DNA of 60,830 nt from a virus, in IMG/VR virus record IMGVR_UViG_3300042503_000802, positions 1-60,830 of that record. One strand, given 5' to 3'. Below are positions 44,242 through 56,157 of this stretch, in pieces. How positions within the stretch are numbered: position 1 is the stretch's first letter; each line of letters starts with the position of its first letter. Both the position numbers and the translations under genes were made by a program. Under the pieces are notes generated by a model. It saw nothing but the letters and a program-made list of their open reading frames with translations, searched no databases and was not told the DNA's origin.

Positions 44242-47200
44242 ATGGGATTTCAACGACTGACGGATAGGACAATTGCCACAGGTGTATCACTTAATGATTT
44301 AATACATATCGTTATCACTGGTGACACGTCCCAAAATCCGGCAGGATCTTCTTATAAAGCAACAATCGCACAAGTAGGTGCGGCAATCTCAAGTGTTGGC
44401 ACATCAGGTACTAATGGTACATCAGGTACAAATGGAACCAGTGGTAATAATGGAACATCAGGAACAGACGGAACATCAGGGACAGATGGTACTTCGGGTT
44501 CTGATGGAACTTCCGGATCTAACGGAACAGATGGTACTTCAGGTACTAATGGAACGAATGGGACGAATGGATCAGATGGAACTAGTGGTTCATCAGGATC
44601 TTCCGGAACTGACGGTTCTTCGGGAACTAATGGATCTTCCGGAACGAACGGTTCTTCAGGTACCAACGGAACATCAGGTACTAATGGGACATCGGGAACT
44701 GATGGAACAAACGGATCCTCAGGAACTAATGGTACCGACGGAACTTCAGGTACAAATGGTACTAATGGAAGTTCTGGAACAAATGGGACGGATGGGTCAA
44801 ACGGAACCAACGGAACTTCAGGGACTAACGGAACTTCAGGGACTAACGGTACTTCAGGAACAGATGGTACGAGCGGAACAGATGGTACAAGCGGAATTTC
44901 AGGAGTAAACGGAACTAGTGGTACAAATGGTACTAGCGGTACAGATGGTACAGATGGTACAGATGGTAGTTCAGGAACAAATGGTACTAGTGGAACAGAT
45001 GGAACTAGCGGTACCGATGGGACAAGTGGAACTAACGGAACAGATGGAACTAGCGGTACTAATGGAACTAGCGGAACAGATGGAACAAGCGGTACAGATG
45101 GAACAAGCGGTACAGATGGAACAAGTGGTACAGATGGAACAAGCGGTACAGATGGAACAAGCGGTACAGATGGTACGGATGGTTCAAGTGGAACTAATGG
45201 TACAAACGGAACTAGTGGTACCGATGGAACAAGTGGTACCAATGGAACAAGTGGTACAGATGGAACTTCAGGTACGGACGGAACTTCAGGAACAGACGGA
45301 ACTTCAGGAACAGACGGAACTTCAGGAACTAACGGTACAGATGGAACAAGTGGTACTGATGGAACAAGTGGTACTGATGGGACTTCAGGGACAAATGGAA
45401 CAAATGGTACTAGTGGAACTGATGGAACAAGCGGAACAGATGGAACTAGTGGAACTGATGGTACTTCAGGAACGGACGGAACTAGCGGAACTAATGGTAC
45501 GGATGGAACTTCAGGGACTAATGGTACGGATGGAACTTCAGGGACTAATGGTACAAATGGAACTTCAGGAACAAATGGTACTAACGGAACAAACGGAACG
45601 AATGGTACATCGGGAACAAACGGTACTAATGGAACGGATGGAACGTCAGGAACTAATGGTACCAATGGAACGTCAGGAACTAATGGTACCAATGGCACTA
45701 GCGGTACAAATGGAACTAATGGTACAAATGGAACTAGCGGAACTGATGGCACAAGTGGAACTAACGGAACTGACGGTACTTCAGGAACTGACGGTACTTC
45801 AGGGACAAGCGGAACAGATGGTACTAATGGGTCTTCAGGGACTGACGGGACAAGCGGAACAGATGGAACAAATGGGTCTTCAGGAACAAACGGCACGGAT
45901 GGTTCAAGCGGAACAGATGGTACTTCAGGTACTGATGGAACAAATGGATCTAGCGGAACCGATGGAACGAGTGGTACTTCAGGTACAGATGGAACTAGCG
46001 GCACTGATGGTACAAATGGTAGTTCGGGAACTGATGGAACAAATGGTTCAAGTGGAACGGATGGGACTTCAGGTACAAATGGTACAAATGGTACAGATGG
46101 AACTTCAGGAACCAACGGTACAGACGGAACATCAGGTACTAATGGAACGGATGGTTCAAGCGGAACAAATGGAACAGATGGTACTTCAGGTACTAACGGA
46201 ACGGATGGTACAAGTGGAACAAACGGAACGGATGGAACTTCAGGGACAGATGGAACATCGGGAACTAATGGTACTAATGGAACGAACGGAACAGATGGTA
46301 CGAGCGGAACTAATGGAACAGATGGTACAAGCGGAACTAATGGAACAGATGGTTCAAGCGGAACTAATGGAACAGACGGAACTTCGGGGACAGACGGAAC
46401 GAGTGGGACAGATGGAACTAGTGGAACAAACGGTACAGACGGAACTTCGGGGACTAACGGGACAGATGGTACGGACGGAACTAGCGGAACTAATGGTACG
46501 GATGGTAGTTCGGGCACAAACGGTACAGATGGAACTTCAGGAACAAACGGAACGAATGGTACTGACGGAACTAGTGGTACTGACGGAACTAGTGGAACTG
46601 ACGGTACTAGTGGAACTGACGGAACTAGTGGGACTGACGGAACTAGTGGAACTAATGGTACTGACGGAACTAGTGGAACGGATGGAAGTTCAGGAACAGA
46701 CGGAACTAGCGGTACAAACGGTACGGATGGAACTTCAGGTACGGATGGAACGTCAGGAACGGATGGAACGTCAGGAACGAATGGTACAAACGGAACTAAT
46801 GGTACCGATGGAACTAGCGGTACGGATGGAAGTAGTGGTACAGATGGAACAAGTGGTCTTTCAGGTGTTGATGGTACTGATGGAACTAGTGGTACTGACG
46901 GAACTGATGGGACTTCAGGAACAAACGGAACAGATGGTACTAGCGGTACTGACGGAACTAATGGAACGTCGGGAACTGACGGAACTTCAGGAACAAACGG
47001 AACAGATGGTACTAGTGGTAGCGACGGAACCAGCGGAACTAATGGTACGGATGGGTCAAGTGGAACAAATGGTACTTCAGGGACTAATGGTACAGACGGA
47101 ACATCAGGAACTAATGGAACAGATGGGTCAAGTGGTACTAATGGAACTTCAGGAACCAACGGAACAGATGGTACGAGCGGAACAGATGGCACGAGCGGAA

Positions 47201-50200
47201 CAGATGGCACGAGCGGAACAGATGGTACAAGCGGAACAAACGGTACAGATGGTACGAGCGGTACAGATGGCACGAGCGGAACAAATGGTACGAGCGGAAC
47301 AGACGGAACGAGTGGGACAGATGGAACTAGTGGAATATCCGGAGTAAATGGGACTTCAGGTACCAATGGAACAAACGGATCCTCAGGAACCAATGGAACA
47401 AACGGAACAAACGGTACAGATGGAACATCAGGAACCAATGGTACAAATGGAACTTCAGGAACAAATGGAACCGATGGAACATCAGGTACAAACGGAACTA
47501 ATGGAACATCAGGTACAAACGGAACTAATGGTACAGATGGTTCAAGTGGAACAAATGGGACTGACGGAACTTCAGGTACTAATGGTACAGATGGTTCAAG
47601 TGGAACAAATGGTACAGATGGTTCAAGTGGAACAAATGGTACGAACGGAACGGATGGAACGGATGGAACTTCAGGAACAAATGGAACTGACGGGACTAGT
47701 GGAACAAATGGTACGAACGGAACGGATGGGACTTCAGGAACCAATGGAACAAACGGAACCTCAGGAACAAACGGAACCTCAGGAACAAATGGTACAAACG
47801 GTACGAATGGAACTAACGGGACCTCAGGTACGAATGGAACTTCAGGTACGAATGGAACAAATGGTACGAACGGAACGGATGGAACTTCAGGTACAAACGG
47901 ATCCTCAGGAACCAATGGTACTGACGGAACAAACGGTACGAATGGAACTAATGGGACAGATGGTACAAGTGGTACTAACGGAACAAATGGAACTTCAGGT
48001 ACGAATGGTACTAATGGAACATCGGGAACTAATGGTACGAACGGTACTAGCGGTGTTAATGGTATTTCAGGTGGTGCTGTTTATTTCTTTAACGAATCAG
48101 TAACACAAACCCCTTATAAAGAATTTTCACCAATACCGACATCAGGGTCGCAACAAACAGTTACGGTTACTATTGCGAATGGTGTAACATCAACTATTCA
48201 ATCATATTTAACACCCTCAACTTATCCGAATGTATCAACCATACCTGCGGGAATTTGGTCTTTCTTCTTACACGCGTATAAAGAAAACAATAATGCAAGT
48301 TTTGATATATTCTGTGAAGTTTATTCAAGAACAACAGGTGGGACTGAAACTTTATTATTTTCAACAGACCCAGCACCTGTAACAACAAATTCACCAAACC
48401 CATCAATGGTATTATCTGATGGATTTCAAGGAGGATTTTCAATCAATACAACAGATAGGATATTTGTTAAAGTTCGAGCTACAAATACCTCAAATCAATC
48501 ACATACAATTACTTTCGTAACCGAAGGTACAACTCATTATTCATATGGTCAAACTACGTTAGGTATAATTAATGGAACAAGTGGTTCTTCAGGAACTAGC
48601 GGTACTAATGGTACGAACGGAACTAATGGGACTTCCGGTACTAATGGAACCTCAGGTACGAACGGAACTAACGGTACTTCAGGTACGAATGGTACGAATG
48701 GATCGTCAGGTACTAATGGAACAAACGGAACATCAGGAACAAACGGTACTTCAGGAACAAACGGTACGAATGGTACAAACGGAACTTCAGGGACTAACGG
48801 AACTAATGGTACGTCGGGGACTAACGGTACTAACGGTACTAATGGAACTTCGGGTACGAATGGTACGAATGGAACTTCAGGTACAAACGGAACGAATGGT
48901 TCAAGTGGTACCAACGGTACTTCAGGGTCAAGCGGTACTGATGGAACATCAGGAACCAATGGTACAAATGGTACGTCAGGGACTAACGGAACTAATGGAA
49001 CTTCGGGTACCAACGGGACTAGTGGAACAAACGGTACGAATGGAACAAACGGTACGAATGGAACTAACGGAACTTCAGGAACAGATGGAACTAACGGAAC
49101 AAATGGTACTAATGGTACGTCAGGTACGAATGGAACCAACGGTACTTCGGGTACTAATGGAACTTCAGGAACAAATGGGACTAACGGTACTTCAGGTACA
49201 AACGGAACTAATGGTACTAGCGGTACGAATGGAACAAACGGTACTAGCGGTACGAACGGAACATCGGGAACAAATGGTACTAACGGAACTAATGGAACGT
49301 CAGGAACAAATGGAACAAACGGTACGAGCGGAACGAACGGAACTAATGGTTCAAGTGGAACCAACGGAACTTCAGGAACCAATGGTACAAACGGTACTAA
49401 TGGTACAAATGGAACTTCAGGTACAAACGGAACGAATGGAACTAATGGTACAAATGGAACTAGCGGTACGAATGGTACAAGTGGTACGAACGGAACTAAT
49501 GGTACTTCAGGTACAAACGGAACGAATGGAACTAACGGGACATCAGGGACAAATGGTACTTCAGGTACGAATGGAACTTCAGGAACTAACGGAACCAATG
49601 GTACTTCAGGTACAAATGGAACAAATGGTACGAGCGGGACCAACGGAACTTCAGGAACCAATGGTACAAATGGTACTTCAGGAACAAATGGAACGTCAGG
49701 AACTAATGGTACTAACGGAACATCAGGGACGAATGGAACAAATGGTACTAACGGAACTAGCGGAACGAATGGTACTTCAGGGACTAATGGTACTAACGGA
49801 ACAAATGGAACTAACGGTACTTCAGGTACAAACGGAACTAATGGGACAAATGGTACGAATGGAACGTCAGGAACAAATGGTACGAACGGAACGAACGGAA
49901 CTAATGGTACTAGTGGAACAAATGGTACGAACGGGACATCGGGAACAAACGGTACTAATGGAACTAATGGAACGTCAGGAACGAATGGTACAAATGGAAC
50001 TTCAGGTACAAATGGAACTAGCGGCACAAATGGAACAAACGGAACATCGGGTACGAATGGTACATCAGGAACTAACGGTACTAATGGAACGAATGGGACT
50101 AGCGGTACTAACGGAACATCGGGTACTAATGGTACTAACGGTACTTCAGGAACAAACGGAACATCAGGAACTAACGGTACAAATGGAACTAACGGTACTT

Positions 50201-53200
50201 CAGGTACAAACGGAACTAATGGGACCTCAGGCACAAACGGAACAAATGGAACTAGCGGTACAAATGGTACGAATGGATCGTCAGGAACTAATGGGACTTC
50301 AGGTACAAATGGTACAAACGGATCATCAGGAACCAACGGTACTAATGGAACTAGCGGAACAAATGGCACATCGGGTACTAATGGAACTAACGGTACTTCA
50401 GGTACAAACGGAACATCAGGTACAAATGGAACCAATGGAACTAACGGTACGAATGGTACTAGCGGAACAAATGGTACTTCAGGTACGAACGGTACGAATG
50501 GGACAAATGGTACTAACGGATCATCAGGAACAAACGGTACAAATGGAACCAATGGGACATCAGGTACAAATGGTTCAAGTGGTACTAACGGAACTTCTGG
50601 AACAAATGGTACGAATGGAACAAACGGTACGAGCGGTACAAATGGGACTTCAGGAACAAACGGCACTAGCGGTACAAATGGAACGAATGGTACTAACGGA
50701 ACAAATGGTACTAACGGCACGTCGGGAACAAACGGAACATCAGGTACTAACGGTACAAATGGAACTAATGGAACGAATGGTACAAATGGAACTTCAGGTA
50801 CTAACGGAACAAATGGTACCAACGGTACTAATGGAACTAGCGGTACAAACGGAACAAATGGAACCTCAGGAACTAATGGTACAAACGGAACAAATGGAAC
50901 TTCAGGGACGAATGGTACGAACGGTACTTCAGGAACCAACGGAACTTCGGGTACGAATGGAACGAATGGAACGAATGGAACGAATGGTACAAACGGAACT
51001 AGCGGAACCAACGGAACAAATGGTACAAATGGAACCTCAGGAACAAATGGTACAAACGGAACTAGCGGAACAAATGGTACTTCGGGAACCAACGGTACTA
51101 ATGGTACGAATGGAACAAATGGTACAAATGGAACTAGTGGAACGAATGGTACTAATGGAACTAGCGGAACAAATGGTACGAATGGAACTAGTGGAACCAA
51201 CGGTACGAATGGAACAAACGGGACAAACGGAACTAGCGGAACAAATGGAACAAACGGGACAAACGGAACTAGCGGAACAAATGGTACGAATGGAACTTCA
51301 GGAACCAATGGAACAAACGGAACCTCAGGAACAAATGGTACAAACGGTACGAATGGAACTAACGGGACCTCAGGTACGAATGGAACAAATGGTACGAACG
51401 GAACGGATGGAACTAGCGGTACTAACGGTACTAACGGAACAAATGGTACGAATGGAACTTCAGGAACTAATGGTACAAACGGTACTAATGGAACTTCAGG
51501 TACAAATGGAACCTCAGGAACAAATGGAACCAATGGATCATCAGGAACCAATGGTACGAACGGAACAAATGGAACTAGTGGGACTAACGGAACATCAGGT
51601 ACTAATGGGACCAACGGTACAAATGGAACTAGCGGTACTAACGGAACTTCGGGAACAAATGGTACGAATGGAACTAACGGAACATCCGGTACAAACGGAA
51701 CAAATGGTACGAATGGAACTAACGGAACATCCGGTACAAACGGAACTAATGGAACATCAGGGACAAATGGTTCAAGCGGTACCAACGGTACTAATGGTAC
51801 GAGCGGGACCAATGGAACTAACGGTACAAATGGAACTTCGGGAACCAACGGTACTAACGGTACAAATGGAACCAACGGCACTTCAGGAACAAATGGAACG
51901 AATGGTACAAGCGGTACTAATGGAACAAACGGGACTAACGGAACTAATGGTACATCAGGAACTAATGGTACAAATGGGACTTCAGGAACTAACGGTACTA
52001 ATGGAACGAATGGAACTTCAGGTACTAACGGAACAAATGGTACTAGCGGCACGAATGGAACAAATGGTACAAACGGAACCTCAGGTACTAACGGAACAAA
52101 TGGTTCAAGTGGTACCAACGGGACATCGGGGACAAATGGAACTAACGGAACTTCAGGTACAAACGGAACCAATGGAACTAATGGTACTAATGGAACTTCG
52201 GGGACAAATGGAACAAGTGGAACGAACGGTACAAATGGAACTTCGGGTACGAATGGAACAAACGGTACAAATGGAACTAATGGGACTTCGGGTACTAATG
52301 GAACAAATGGTACTAGTGGAACAAATGGTACTTCGGGAACTAATGGTACAAATGGATCGTCAGGTACTAACGGAACAAATGGAACCAACGGTACGAATGG
52401 AACATCTGGTACGAATGGTACTAACGGAACAAATGGAACGTCAGGCACAAATGGTACTAGCGGAACAAACGGAACAAATGGTACGAACGGTACTAATGGT
52501 ACATCAGGTACGAATGGAACTAATGGGTCATCAGGTACAAATGGAACTTCAGGTACAAACGGAACGAATGGAACATCAGGTACAAATGGAACTAGCGGAA
52601 CGAATGGAACTTCAGGAACTAATGGAACTAATGGAACTTCGGGTACTAACGGGACAAATGGAACATCAGGAACAAATGGGACATCAGGAACAAATGGTAC
52701 TAATGGAACTTCAGGTACTAATGGAACATCCGGTACTAACGGAACTAACGGAACGAACGGTACTAGCGGAACTAATGGTACGAACGGTACTAGCGGAACT
52801 AATGGTACATCGGGTACGAATGGAACTTCAGGGACCAACGGGACAAATGGTGCTAGCGGAACAAATGGAACATCTGGAACTAACGGAACTTCAGGTGTAA
52901 GTGGTTTAAATGGGACTAATGGTACCTCAGGAACAAATGGTTCAAGTGGTACCAACGGTACTAATGGTACATCAGGTACGAATGGTACTAGTGGAACAAA
53001 TGGAACTAACGGGACTTCAGGTACGAACGGAACATCTGGAACTAACGGGACTTCAGGAACAAATGGTACGAATGGAACGTCAGGAACAAATGGTACGAAT
53101 GGAACGTCAGGAACAAATGGAACTTCGGGTACGAATGGGACTAATGGTACTAATGGTACTTCAGGTACGAATGGAACAAATGGTTCAAGTGGAACTAATG

Positions 53201-55413
53201 GGACTTCAGGAACAAATGGTACGAATGGAACGTCAGGAACAAATGGAACTTCGGGTACGAATGGGACTAATGGCACTAATGGTACTTCAGGTACGAATGG
53301 AACAAATGGTACTAGCGGAACTAACGGAACTTCGGGAACAAATGGTACTAATGGAACTAGCGGAACAAATGGAACGTCAGGAACAAACGGTACAAATGGA
53401 ACGTCAGGAACAAATGGAACTAGCGGTACGAATGGAACAAATGGAACTTCGGGAACAAATGGTACTAATGGAACTAGCGGAACAAATGGAACGTCAGGAA
53501 CAAACGGTACAAATGGAACGTCAGGAACAAATGGAACTAGCGGTACGAATGGAACAAATGGAACTTCAGGAACAAACGGATCAAGTGGTACAAACGGGAC
53601 TTCGGGGACAAATGGTACAAATGGAACCAATGGAACCTCAGGTACTAACGGAACGAATGGTTCAAGTGGTACAAACGGAACTTCAGGAACAAATGGAACC
53701 AATGGGACTTCAGGTACTAACGGAACAAATGGAACTTCGGGCACAAATGGTACTTCGGGTACTAACGGTACTTCAGGAACAAATGGAACGAATGGTACTA
53801 GCGGAACAAATGGTACATCAGGTACTAACGGAACTAGCGGTACAAATGGTACCAACGGTACAAATGGAACATCAGGAACCAACGGTACTAATGGAACTTC
53901 AGGAACAAATGGAACCAACGGTACTTCTGGTACAAACGGCACAAATGGAACTTCAGGAACTAACGGAACATCAGGAACCAATGGTACTAATGGAACTTCA
54001 GGAACCAATGGTACTAATGGAACGTCAGGTACAAACGGAACAAGTGGAACAAATGGAACTTCAGGAACCAATGGTACTAATGGAACTAGCGGTACTAACG
54101 GAACATCAGGAACCAACGGTACTAACGGAACATCAGGAACCAACGGTACTAACGGAACATCAGGAACCAACGGTACTAATGGAACTTCAGGAACGAATGG
54201 TACTTCAGGAACGAATGGTACAAACGGAACAAGTGGAACCGATGGTACTAGCGGAACCGATGGAACATCGGGAACTAACGGAACCAATGGAACGTCAGGG
54301 ACTAACGGTACTAGTGGAACAAACGGAACATCAGGGACTAACGGAACAAATGGTACATCAGGAACTGATGGGACATCTGGTGTAAGCGGAGCTGCCGGAA
54401 CATCAGGTACTAATGGTACTAATGGGACATCAGGTACAAATGGAACTAATGGAACCAACGGTACTAATGGGACATCAGGTACAAATGGAACTAATGGAAC
54501 CAACGGTACTAATGGGACATCAGGTACAAATGGAACTAATGGAACAAATGGTACGAACGGTACTAATGGGACATCAGGTACAAATGGAACTAATGGAACA
54601 AATGGTACGAACGGTACTAATGGGACATCAGGTACAAATGGAACTAATGGAACCAACGGTACTAATGGAACTTCAGGAACAAATGGGACCAACGGAACAA
54701 ACGGAACTAATGGAACTTCAGGAACAAATGGTACAAATGGAACAAACGGAACTAATGGAACTTCAGGAACAAACGGTACATCAGGTACCAATGGTACTAC
54801 CGGAACAAATGGTACATCAGGTACAGGATTTACTTCAATTTCTCCAACAACAGATAATAACATATTAACCGCTAATGGAACCGCAAATTCGGCAAACTCA
54901 GAACCTAACTTAACATTTAATGGAATAACAAACCTACTAAATGTTACGGGAAGTGCAACAATATCAGATCACTTCCAAGTTACAAGAACATCAGGATATT
55001 ATACAATCAACACTGATCCTGTATCAAGATTAGCGTCAAATGGTGACCATTATGGTGAATTATTATCTATTGGTGATGTAGGATTTAGTCCCGCCGTTGG
55101 ACAAGTTAGATATTTATCATCATCCAACACTTGGTTGTCGGCAGATGCGGATAGCGCATCTGCATCAAGAAACTTACTTGGTATATGTACTAATGCAGTG
55201 GCTTATAACAGAGGTATGTTAGTAAGAGGTTACTTTAAAAATACGTCTTGGTCATTTACTATTGGTGCTCCGGTTTACCTATCGACCGCAGGAGATACTC
55301 TAACATCCACTCAACCAACGGGAACCGCCGATATTGTGAGAGTTTGCGGATACGCAATTGCAACTGACGAAGTTTACTTTAACCCTTCACAAGATTGGAT
55401 TGAGTTAGTATAA
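44242..55413 (+). CDS. Giant collagen-like tail fibre protein (3723 residues)
   Basis: A 3723-residue protein. Residues 1-52 are an N-terminal attachment-like domain ([20 protein letters not shown]). Residues 53-1277 are Gly-x-y triplets of [13 protein letters not shown] type. About 1278-1444 form a non-repeat beta domain ([18 protein letters not shown] to [12 protein letters not shown]). Residues 1445-3527 are again Gly-x-y, now almost only GTN and GTS. The last 196 residues resemble a C-terminal domain common in aquatic phage fibres ([46 protein letters not shown]). Gly at every third residue suggests a trimeric collagen-like helix. Thr is at x and Asn, Asp or Ser at y, with almost no Pro. 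It is likely a very long host-contact fibre. Confidence 0.9.
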   Translation: MGFQRLTDRTIATGVSLNDLIHIVITGDTSQNPAGSSYKATIAQVGAAISSVGTSGTNGTSGTNGTSGNNGTSGTDGTSGTDGTSGSDGTSGSNGTDGTSGTNGTNGTNGSDGTSGSSGSSGTDGSSGTNGSSGTNGSSGTNGTSGTNGTSGTDGTNGSSGTNGTDGTSGTNGTNGSSGTNGTDGSNGTNGTSGTNGTSGTNGTSGTDGTSGTDGTSGISGVNGTSGTNGTSGTDGTDGTDGSSGTNGTSGTDGTSGTDGTSGTNGTDGTSGTNGTSGTDGTSGTDGTSGTDGTSGTDGTSGTDGTSGTDGTDGSSGTNGTNGTSGTDGTSGTNGTSGTDGTSGTDGTSGTDGTSGTDGTSGTNGTDGTSGTDGTSGTDGTSGTNGTNGTSGTDGTSGTDGTSGTDGTSGTDGTSGTNGTDGTSGTNGTDGTSGTNGTNGTSGTNGTNGTNGTNGTSGTNGTNGTDGTSGTNGTNGTSGTNGTNGTSGTNGTNGTNGTSGTDGTSGTNGTDGTSGTDGTSGTSGTDGTNGSSGTDGTSGTDGTNGSSGTNGTDGSSGTDGTSGTDGTNGSSGTDGTSGTSGTDGTSGTDGTNGSSGTDGTNGSSGTDGTSGTNGTNGTDGTSGTNGTDGTSGTNGTDGSSGTNGTDGTSGTNGTDGTSGTNGTDGTSGTDGTSGTNGTNGTNGTDGTSGTNGTDGTSGTNGTDGSSGTNGTDGTSGTDGTSGTDGTSGTNGTDGTSGTNGTDGTDGTSGTNGTDGSSGTNGTDGTSGTNGTNGTDGTSGTDGTSGTDGTSGTDGTSGTDGTSGTNGTDGTSGTDGSSGTDGTSGTNGTDGTSGTDGTSGTDGTSGTNGTNGTNGTDGTSGTDGSSGTDGTSGLSGVDGTDGTSGTDGTDGTSGTNGTDGTSGTDGTNGTSGTDGTSGTNGTDGTSGSDGTSGTNGTDGSSGTNGTSGTNGTDGTSGTNGTDGSSGTNGTSGTNGTDGTSGTDGTSGTDGTSGTDGTSGTNGTDGTSGTDGTSGTNGTSGTDGTSGTDGTSGISGVNGTSGTNGTNGSSGTNGTNGTNGTDGTSGTNGTNGTSGTNGTDGTSGTNGTNGTSGTNGTNGTDGSSGTNGTDGTSGTNGTDGSSGTNGTDGSSGTNGTNGTDGTDGTSGTNGTDGTSGTNGTNGTDGTSGTNGTNGTSGTNGTSGTNGTNGTNGTNGTSGTNGTSGTNGTNGTNGTDGTSGTNGSSGTNGTDGTNGTNGTNGTDGTSGTNGTNGTSGTNGTNGTSGTNGTNGTSGVNGISGGAVYFFNESVTQTPYKEFSPIPTSGSQQTVTVTIANGVTSTIQSYLTPSTYPNVSTIPAGIWSFFLHAYKENNNASFDIFCEVYSRTTGGTETLLFSTDPAPVTTNSPNPSMVLSDGFQGGFSINTTDRIFVKVRATNTSNQSHTITFVTEGTTHYSYGQTTLGIINGTSGSSGTSGTNGTNGTNGTSGTNGTSGTNGTNGTSGTNGTNGSSGTNGTNGTSGTNGTSGTNGTNGTNGTSGTNGTNGTSGTNGTNGTNGTSGTNGTNGTSGTNGTNGSSGTNGTSGSSGTDGTSGTNGTNGTSGTNGTNGTSGTNGTSGTNGTNGTNGTNGTNGTSGTDGTNGTNGTNGTSGTNGTNGTSGTNGTSGTNGTNGTSGTNGTNGTSGTNGTNGTSGTNGTSGTNGTNGTNGTSGTNGTNGTSGTNGTNGSSGTNGTSGTNGTNGTNGTNGTSGTNGTNGTNGTNGTSGTNGTSGTNGTNGTSGTNGTNGTNGTSGTNGTSGTNGTSGTNGTNGTSGTNGTNGTSGTNGTSGTNGTNGTSGTNGTSGTNGTNGTSGTNGTNGTNGTSGTNGTSGTNGTNGTNGTNGTSGTNGTNGTNGTNGTSGTNGTNGTNGTNGTSGTNGTNGTSGTNGTNGTNGTSGTNGTNGTSGTNGTSGTNGTNGTSGTNGTSGTNGTNGTNGTSGTNGTSGTNGTNGTSGTNGTSGTNGTNGTNGTSGTNGTNGTSGTNGTNGTSGTNGTNGSSGTNGTSGTNGTNGSSGTNGTNGTSGTNGTSGTNGTNGTSGTNGTSGTNGTNGTNGTNGTSGTNGTSGTNGTNGTNGTNGSSGTNGTNGTNGTSGTNGSSGTNGTSGTNGTNGTNGTSGTNGTSGTNGTSGTNGTNGTNGTNGTNGTSGTNGTSGTNGTNGTNGTNGTNGTSGTNGTNGTNGTNGTSGTNGTNGTSGTNGTNGTNGTSGTNGTNGTSGTNGTSGTNGTNGTNGTNGTNGTSGTNGTNGTNGTSGTNGTNGTSGTNGTSGTNGTNGTNGTNGTNGTSGTNGTNGTSGTNGTNGTSGTNGTNGTNGTNGTSGTNGTNGTNGTSGTNGTNGTSGTNGTNGTSGTNGTNGTNGTNGTSGTNGTNGTNGTDGTSGTNGTNGTNGTNGTSGTNGTNGTNGTSGTNGTSGTNGTNGSSGTNGTNGTNGTSGTNGTSGTNGTNGTNGTSGTNGTSGTNGTNGTNGTSGTNGTNGTNGTNGTSGTNGTNGTSGTNGSSGTNGTNGTSGTNGTNGTNGTSGTNGTNGTNGTNGTSGTNGTNGTSGTNGTNGTNGTNGTSGTNGTNGTSGTNGTNGTNGTSGTNGTNGTSGTNGTNGTNGTSGTNGTNGSSGTNGTSGTNGTNGTSGTNGTNGTNGTNGTSGTNGTSGTNGTNGTSGTNGTNGTNGTNGTSGTNGTNGTSGTNGTSGTNGTNGSSGTNGTNGTNGTNGTSGTNGTNGTNGTSGTNGTSGTNGTNGTNGTNGTSGTNGTNGSSGTNGTSGTNGTNGTSGTNGTSGTNGTSGTNGTNGTSGTNGTNGTSGTNGTSGTNGTNGTSGTNGTSGTNGTNGTNGTSGTNGTNGTSGTNGTSGTNGTSGTNGTNGASGTNGTSGTNGTSGVSGLNGTNGTSGTNGSSGTNGTNGTSGTNGTSGTNGTNGTSGTNGTSGTNGTSGTNGTNGTSGTNGTNGTSGTNGTSGTNGTNGTNGTSGTNGTNGSSGTNGTSGTNGTNGTSGTNGTSGTNGTNGTNGTSGTNGTNGTSGTNGTSGTNGTNGTSGTNGTSGTNGTNGTSGTNGTSGTNGTNGTSGTNGTNGTSGTNGTSGTNGTNGTSGTNGTSGTNGTNGTSGTNGSSGTNGTSGTNGTNGTNGTSGTNGTNGSSGTNGTSGTNGTNGTSGTNGTNGTSGTNGTSGTNGTSGTNGTNGTSGTNGTSGTNGTSGTNGTNGTNGTSGTNGTNGTSGTNGTNGTSGTNGTNGTSGTNGTSGTNGTNGTSGTNGTNGTSGTNGTSGTNGTSGTNGTNGTSGTNGTSGTNGTNGTSGTNGTNGTSGTNGTNGTSGTNGTSGTNGTNGTSGTDGTSGTDGTSGTNGTNGTSGTNGTSGTNGTSGTNGTNGTSGTDGTSGVSGAAGTSGTNGTNGTSGTNGTNGTNGTNGTSGTNGTNGTNGTNGTSGTNGTNGTNGTNGTNGTSGTNGTNGTNGTNGTNGTSGTNGTNGTNGTNGTSGTNGTNGTNGTNGTSGTNGTNGTNGTNGTSGTNGTSGTNGTTGTNGTSGTGFTSISPTTDNNILTANGTANSANSEPNLTFNGITNLLNVTGSATISDHFQVTRTSGYYTINTDPVSRLASNGDHYGELLSIGDVGFSPAVGQVRYLSSSNTWLSADADSASASRNLLGICTNAVAYNRGMLVRGYFKNTSWSFTIGAPVYLSTAGDTLTSTQPTGTADIVRVCGYAIATDEVYFNPSQDWIELV
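44398..48072 (+). repeat. Collagen-like Gly-Thr-Asp/Asn/Ser repeat, first block
   Basis: Nine-base units GGN ACN (GAY, AAY or Ser codon) run without a frame break. Asp is frequent. Synonymous codons vary freely between units. Rare breaks of the pattern are GISGVNG near 44890 and 47335 and GLSGVDG near 46855. Confidence 0.95.
53335..53568 (+). repeat. 117-base tandem direct repeat within the fibre gene
   Basis: Two adjacent copies (53335-53451 and 53452-53568) encode 39 residues each and differ only in the last base of the unit. This is much closer than the general repeat background, so it is a recent in-frame duplication. Confidence 0.85.
54415..54657 (+). repeat. Tandem 45/54-base repeats within the fibre gene
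   Basis: Five adjacent units of 45, 45, 54, 54 and 45 bases each start GGTACTAATGGGACATCAGG and share nearly all bases. The 54-base units add one triplet group. They mark recent unit expansion close to the C-terminal domain. Confidence 0.85.
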
Positions 55414-55423
55414 TTTATTTAAT

Positions 55424-56122
55424 ATGCCAACAGTAAGTAAAGTTAATGACGTTTTATGTGCTAATATCAGCAAAGTTGATGATATACTTAAAGCAAATGC
55501 AAGTAAAATGGATGACATTGATTTCTGTTCACCAACACCAACAGTGACACCAACAAGAACACCGGGAGGAAGTCCTGTACCAACACAAACTATGACACCA
55601 ACAAGAACCGCAACTCCAACAAGAACACCACCTAATACGCCGACTAATACACCAACTAATACACCAACAAGAACTGTAACACCAACGACGACCCCAACAA
55701 AAACACCACCTAGTACACCAACAATGACACCTACACCAACAAGAACTCCTCCGGCAACACCGGCATCAACACCACCCGTTACTCCATCAAATACCTCGGC
55801 TCCAACGGCAACACCAACGGCAACATCGGCCGGATCAAGTCCAACGCCAACACCAACTCCGACTCCAACACCTTGTGTTGAAGTTTGTTGTGAAAGAGAA
55901 TTATGTTATGGTCCGGAATGTGGGGAAGCTTGTTCTTGTAATACAACGGCAGTATATTACCTACACTTACCTTGTGGTGGTACGTGTAATTTGGCAAATG
56001 CCGATGGAATATTTGATGATAATCTTTGTAAAATTCCGGCGAGAGATGCCTTTTATAGTGACGGAACTGATTGTTACTATTGGGACGGATCCTCTACACT
56101 AGCATATCAAGGTCCTTGTTAA
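55424..56122 (+). CDS. Thr/Pro-stalked protein with Cys-rich C-terminal domain
   Basis: A 232-residue protein. Residues 1-36 hold three related heptad-like units ([32 protein letters not shown]). Residues about 37-150 are a Thr/Pro/Ser stalk. The last 80 residues contain about a dozen Cys ([20 protein letters not shown] and [14 protein letters not shown]), probably in disulfides or metal sites, and end in [15 protein letters not shown]. It follows the fibre gene by 10 bases and ends before a terminator. It may cap or anchor a fibre. No family is recognised. Confidence 0.7.
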   Translation: MPTVSKVNDVLCANISKVDDILKANASKMDDIDFCSPTPTVTPTRTPGGSPVPTQTMTPTRTATPTRTPPNTPTNTPTNTPTRTVTPTTTPTKTPPSTPTMTPTPTRTPPATPASTPPVTPSNTSAPTATPTATSAGSSPTPTPTPTPTPCVEVCCERELCYGPECGEACSCNTTAVYYLHLPCGGTCNLANADGIFDDNLCKIPARDAFYSDGTDCYYWDGSSTLAYQGPC

Positions 56123-56152
56123 TAAAAAACCCCCACTTTTTAGGTGAGGGTT
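56121..56152 (-). terminator. Terminator after the three-domain enzyme gene
   Basis: On the minus strand AACCCTCAC pairs with GTGGGGGTT (one mismatch) around a seven-base loop, followed by TTTTTT. It lies between two convergent genes; in plus direction it lacks a good T run. Confidence 0.75.
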
Positions 56153-56157
56153 AAGGA

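Larger units (their letters stand above)
48574..54822 (+). repeat. Collagen-like Gly-Thr-Asn/Ser repeat, second block
   Basis: The repeat resumes after the beta domain and runs over 6 kb. Asn replaces Asp almost throughout, apart from a few DGT units (for example near 48940, 51410 and 54240). Pattern breaks are GVSGLNG near 52895 and GVSGAAG near 54380. Confidence 0.95.

Noticed and set aside
44352-47915. Long minus-strand open frame rich in Val-Pro repeats opposite the first collagen block
   Set aside because: It is a by-product of the GGN-ACN-AAY/GAY/TCN repeat, whose complement lacks stop codons. It has no start context or non-repeat domain of its own.
44918-52900. Plus-strand alternative frames rich in Met, Gln, Glu and Leu inside the fibre gene
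   Set aside because: They read the same repeat one base out of frame, and contain nothing but repeat-derived residues.
48549-54863. Minus-strand open frame of about 2100 codons opposite the second collagen block
   Set aside because: Same cause as above; its composition is only the complement of the Gly-Thr-Asn repeat.
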